Shown: positions 61,785 to 64,000 of the stretch, in pieces
How the letters are laid out: every line of letters starts with the position of its first letter
Position numbering within the stretch: the first letter of the stretch is position 1
NCBI RefSeq assembly: GCF_011752935.1
Contig: NZ_VWWO01000002.1
Location: 2,108,001 to 2,172,000, forward strand
Length of the DNA stretch: 64,000 nt
Direction: 5' to 3'
From: Chitinophaga sp. Cy-1792
GTDB lineage: Bacteria > Bacteroidota > Bacteroidia > Chitinophagales > Chitinophagaceae
The notes under the pieces: generated by a model
The model's input: only the letters and a program-made list of their open reading frames with translations
Told to the model about the DNA's origin: nothing
Database searches by the model: none
Made by a program: the position numbers and the translations under genes

Positions 61785-63935
61785 ATGCGTTTGCCGTTTG
61801 GTGAGAACCTGGAAACTTTAACAATGCCCAATCAACAAATACTACAGAAAAAACCCGCCCGCAAAAAGGCCCCGGAACCTAAACGGAAATTGATCGCCAG
61901 AGATGTCAGCTGGCTGGCATTCAATGCAAGAGTACTACAGGAGGCCGCTGATAAAACAGTTCCCCTGTACGAAAGAATCCGGTTCCTCGGCATATTTTCC
62001 AATAACCTCGATGAGTTCTTCCGTGTCCGCGTAGCCACCCTGAAAAGAATGCTCTCTTTCGGGAAGTCTGCAAAAATGCACCTCGAAGAAAACCCCGGTA
62101 AAATCATTGATAATATCCAATCCATCGTAATCGAGCAACAGCGCGAGTTTGACAGGATATGGAAAGATATCAACCAGGTGATGGAAGAAGAACAGATCTT
62201 CCTGCGCACAGAAAAACAACTCAATAAAGAACAGCAAAGATTCGTTCTCAACTACTTCAACGAGCAGGTACGTACCAATATCATCCCGCTGATGATTGAG
62301 AGCATCCAGCAGTTTCCGAACCTCCGCGATAAATCTATCTACCTCGGCTGCGTACTGGCCAAACACGACAACTCTATCGGCCAGAAATTTGCCCTGATAG
62401 AAATTCCGACATCTGTACTGCCAAGGTTTATCATTCTGCCTTCCAAACAAGGAGAGCATAATATTATTCTGCTGGAAGATGTAGTAAGATTCTGCCTGCC
62501 AAATATCTTCTCCTACTTCGGATTTGATAAATTCTCTTCCCATATTATTAAAGTGACGAGAGATGCTGAACTGGACATCGATAACGATATCGCCGACAGT
62601 ATCATCCACCAGATAGAGAAAGGGCTGAAAGACAGAAGAAAAGGCAAACCGGTAAGGTTTGTATATGATAAAGATATCGATCCGCTGCTGCTGGAATACC
62701 TGATCCGCCGCCTTGGCCTCAGTGGCAAAGACAACCTGATCCCCGGTGCACGTATCCATAATTTCAAGGACTTTATGGATTTTCCGGAATCGATTTTCCC
62801 GCCACACCTGCACCGCAAATCGTTTATCCATCCGCTGTTCCTCAACGCCTCCAGCGTAATGCATGTGGTACAACGTCAGGATGTAATGCTGCATTTCCCG
62901 TACCATTCCTTTGATACCATCATCGACCTCCTGCGCGAAGCGGCCATCGATCCGAACGTTTCTTCCATTAAAATAACGGCTTACCGCCTGGCCAGAAACT
63001 CCAAGATCATCAACGCACTCGTCAATGCCGTACGTAACGGTAAACAGGTAACGGTGGTGCTGGAACTGCGCGCCCGCTTTGATGAAGCGGCTAACCTCGA
63101 CTGGAAATCAAAACTGGAGGAAGAAGGCGTAAAAGTATTGCTGGGTGTACCGAATATGAAAGTTCACGCCAAACTCTGCGTGATCAAAAAACGTATCGGT
63201 AATAAAACCATTCAGTGTGGTTTTGTCAGCACCGGTAATCTCAACGAAAAAACGGCACGTATCTACGGTGACCACTGTCTGCTTACCGCTAACAGGGCTA
63301 TCATGGCTGATATCAACCGTATTTTCAGCTACCTGGAAAATCCGAAACATGATATCAAAGTCCTTGAAGGATGTAAGACGCTGCCGGTTAGTCCGCTCAA
63401 TATGCGCGCTACCTTCCTGCGCCTGATCGACAGGGAAATCAAGAACGCACGCAATAAGAAAAAAGCCAGCATCATCATTAAAATGAACTCCCTCTCCGAT
63501 GAGGTGCTGATCGGTAAACTGTACGATGCAGCCAAAGCCGGTGTTGATGTGAAGATGATCATCAGAGGTATCTGTTGCGCCTATACGGAGAACAAGAAAT
63601 GGAAGAAAGATATCCATGCCGTAAGTATCGTGGATGAATACCTGGAACATGCCAGGGTGTTCGTTTTCCATCACGGCGGACAGGAAAAGGTGATCATTGC
63701 CTCCTGCGACTGGATGATCCGGAACCTGGACCACCGCGTGGAAGCAGCCGTATATATCACCGACCCTTCCATTCAGAAGGAGCTGAAAGATATCCTGCAG
63801 ATACAACTGAGTGGTAACGTGAAAGCCCGGATACTCGACAATGAACAGAAAAATGAATACAAACGTAGCGGAGAGAAAAAAGTCCGCTCACAGGTGGAAA
63901 CGTTAAAATATTTACTCGAAAAACAATACCAGTAA
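61785..63935 (+). CDS. ppk1: Polyphosphate kinase 1
   Basis: A 716-aa enzyme reversibly making polyphosphate from ATP at the membrane. Domain order is N-terminal helical (RDVSWLAFNARVLQEA, FLGIFSNNLDEFFRVRVA), head domain, then two phospholipase-D-like catalytic domains. The phosphorylated histidine is H461 in GVPNMKVHAKLCVI, the second conserved histidine is in VFHHGG (~629-630), and ITAYRLARNSKI and GFVSTGNLNEKTARIYGDH are standard. A second ATG 13 codons in (61824) is an equally possible start because the first residues are not conserved. A terminator overlaps the stop. Confidence 0.95.
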   Translation: MRLPFGENLETLTMPNQQILQKKPARKKAPEPKRKLIARDVSWLAFNARVLQEAADKTVPLYERIRFLGIFSNNLDEFFRVRVATLKRMLSFGKSAKMHLEENPGKIIDNIQSIVIEQQREFDRIWKDINQVMEEEQIFLRTEKQLNKEQQRFVLNYFNEQVRTNIIPLMIESIQQFPNLRDKSIYLGCVLAKHDNSIGQKFALIEIPTSVLPRFIILPSKQGEHNIILLEDVVRFCLPNIFSYFGFDKFSSHIIKVTRDAELDIDNDIADSIIHQIEKGLKDRRKGKPVRFVYDKDIDPLLLEYLIRRLGLSGKDNLIPGARIHNFKDFMDFPESIFPPHLHRKSFIHPLFLNASSVMHVVQRQDVMLHFPYHSFDTIIDLLREAAIDPNVSSIKITAYRLARNSKIINALVNAVRNGKQVTVVLELRARFDEAANLDWKSKLEEEGVKVLLGVPNMKVHAKLCVIKKRIGNKTIQCGFVSTGNLNEKTARIYGDHCLLTANRAIMADINRIFSYLENPKHDIKVLEGCKTLPVSPLNMRATFLRLIDREIKNARNKKKASIIIKMNSLSDEVLIGKLYDAAKAGVDVKMIIRGICCAYTENKKWKKDIHAVSIVDEYLEHARVFVFHHGGQEKVIIASCDWMIRNLDHRVEAAVYITDPSIQKELKDILQIQLSGNVKARILDNEQKNEYKRSGEKKVRSQVETLKYLLEKQYQ

Positions 63936-63953
63936 TCCTTTACTGGTATTGTT
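63922..63953 (+). terminator. Terminator overlapping the ppk1 stop codon
   Basis: A perfect 14-bp stem AACAATACCAGTAA / TTACTGGTATTGTT with a TCCT loop has a left arm that includes the stop codon (63933-63935). It is weakly T-rich downstream. Confidence 0.7.
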
Positions 63954-64000
63954 CTGTTAATAAATGTTGATATTTCAGTGAAGGTACTGGATCATTATTC

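Noticed and set aside
61935..62906. A 323-codon minus-strand open frame
   Set aside because: It is antisense to ppk1, which is fully supported by motifs.
1..64000. CRISPR arrays, tRNA or rRNA genes, insertion sequences
   Set aside because: No regularly spaced repeats, cloverleaf with T-loop GTTCGA-type box, rRNA segment or transposase was found while reading the gaps.

Overview
The window comes from a Bacteroidota chromosome, most likely a Chitinophaga-like member of the Chitinophagaceae (inference). Support comes from type IX secretion (T9SS) sorting domains, TonB-dependent receptor modules, a DUF4270 lipoprotein beside a short glycogen-synthase-like protein and panC, and several promoters of the Bacteroidota form TTTG-N19-TAnnTTTG. 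No rRNA, tRNA, CRISPR array, integrase or insertion sequence was recognised.

Layout. 1-3.5 kb: start of a carboxypeptidase-regulatory-like protein, a small membrane protein, and a methionine block (osmC-like and metZ on the minus strand, divergent from metX). 3.6-8.8 kb: a TonB-dependent receptor, then three orphan genes (an exported protein, a lipoprotein and a soluble protein). 8.9-15.8 kb: a complete retron operon on the minus strand. 16-21.3 kb: ychF, a nucleoside-recognition membrane protein, a small membrane protein, a thiamine-binding-type protein and a GNAT-nitrilase fusion. 21.4-53.7 kb: a large exopolysaccharide locus. 53.9-64 kb: metK, DUF4270, the glycogen-synthase-like protein, panC, panD, two membrane proteins and ppk.

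The most notable system is the retron. Gene order is WGR/HEAT (ARM-like) protein, winged-helix SWIM zinc-finger protein, a structured non-coding RNA, then a retron reverse transcriptase. The transcriptase carries NAIPH, YADD and VTG hallmarks. The RNA shows a perfect 14-nt a1/a2 inverted repeat, three msr stem-loops (one with a UGUUUCG loop as in Eco1/Ec86) and a 27-bp msd hairpin. The gene set matches what I recall as type XIII in the published retron classification, so the class has a name. The RNA structure reported here was read directly from this sequence.

The exopolysaccharide locus has an initiating phosphoglycosyltransferase, several GT2, GT4 and GT14 transferases, an asparagine synthase, a Wzx-type flippase, a Wzy-type polymerase, a chain-length regulator fused to a degenerate BY-kinase, an acyltransferase, a half-length TolC-like protein and GT-C-like membrane proteins. 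Two large T9SS-exported proteins in the locus share an N-terminal esterase domain. One of them (2347 aa) carries three copies of a roughly 175-residue module with a PAPWN motif. A 35-aa membrane microprotein lies translationally coupled between the acyltransferase and the polymerase. Several convergent intergenic regions hold strong palindromes with C(TTCG)G loops.
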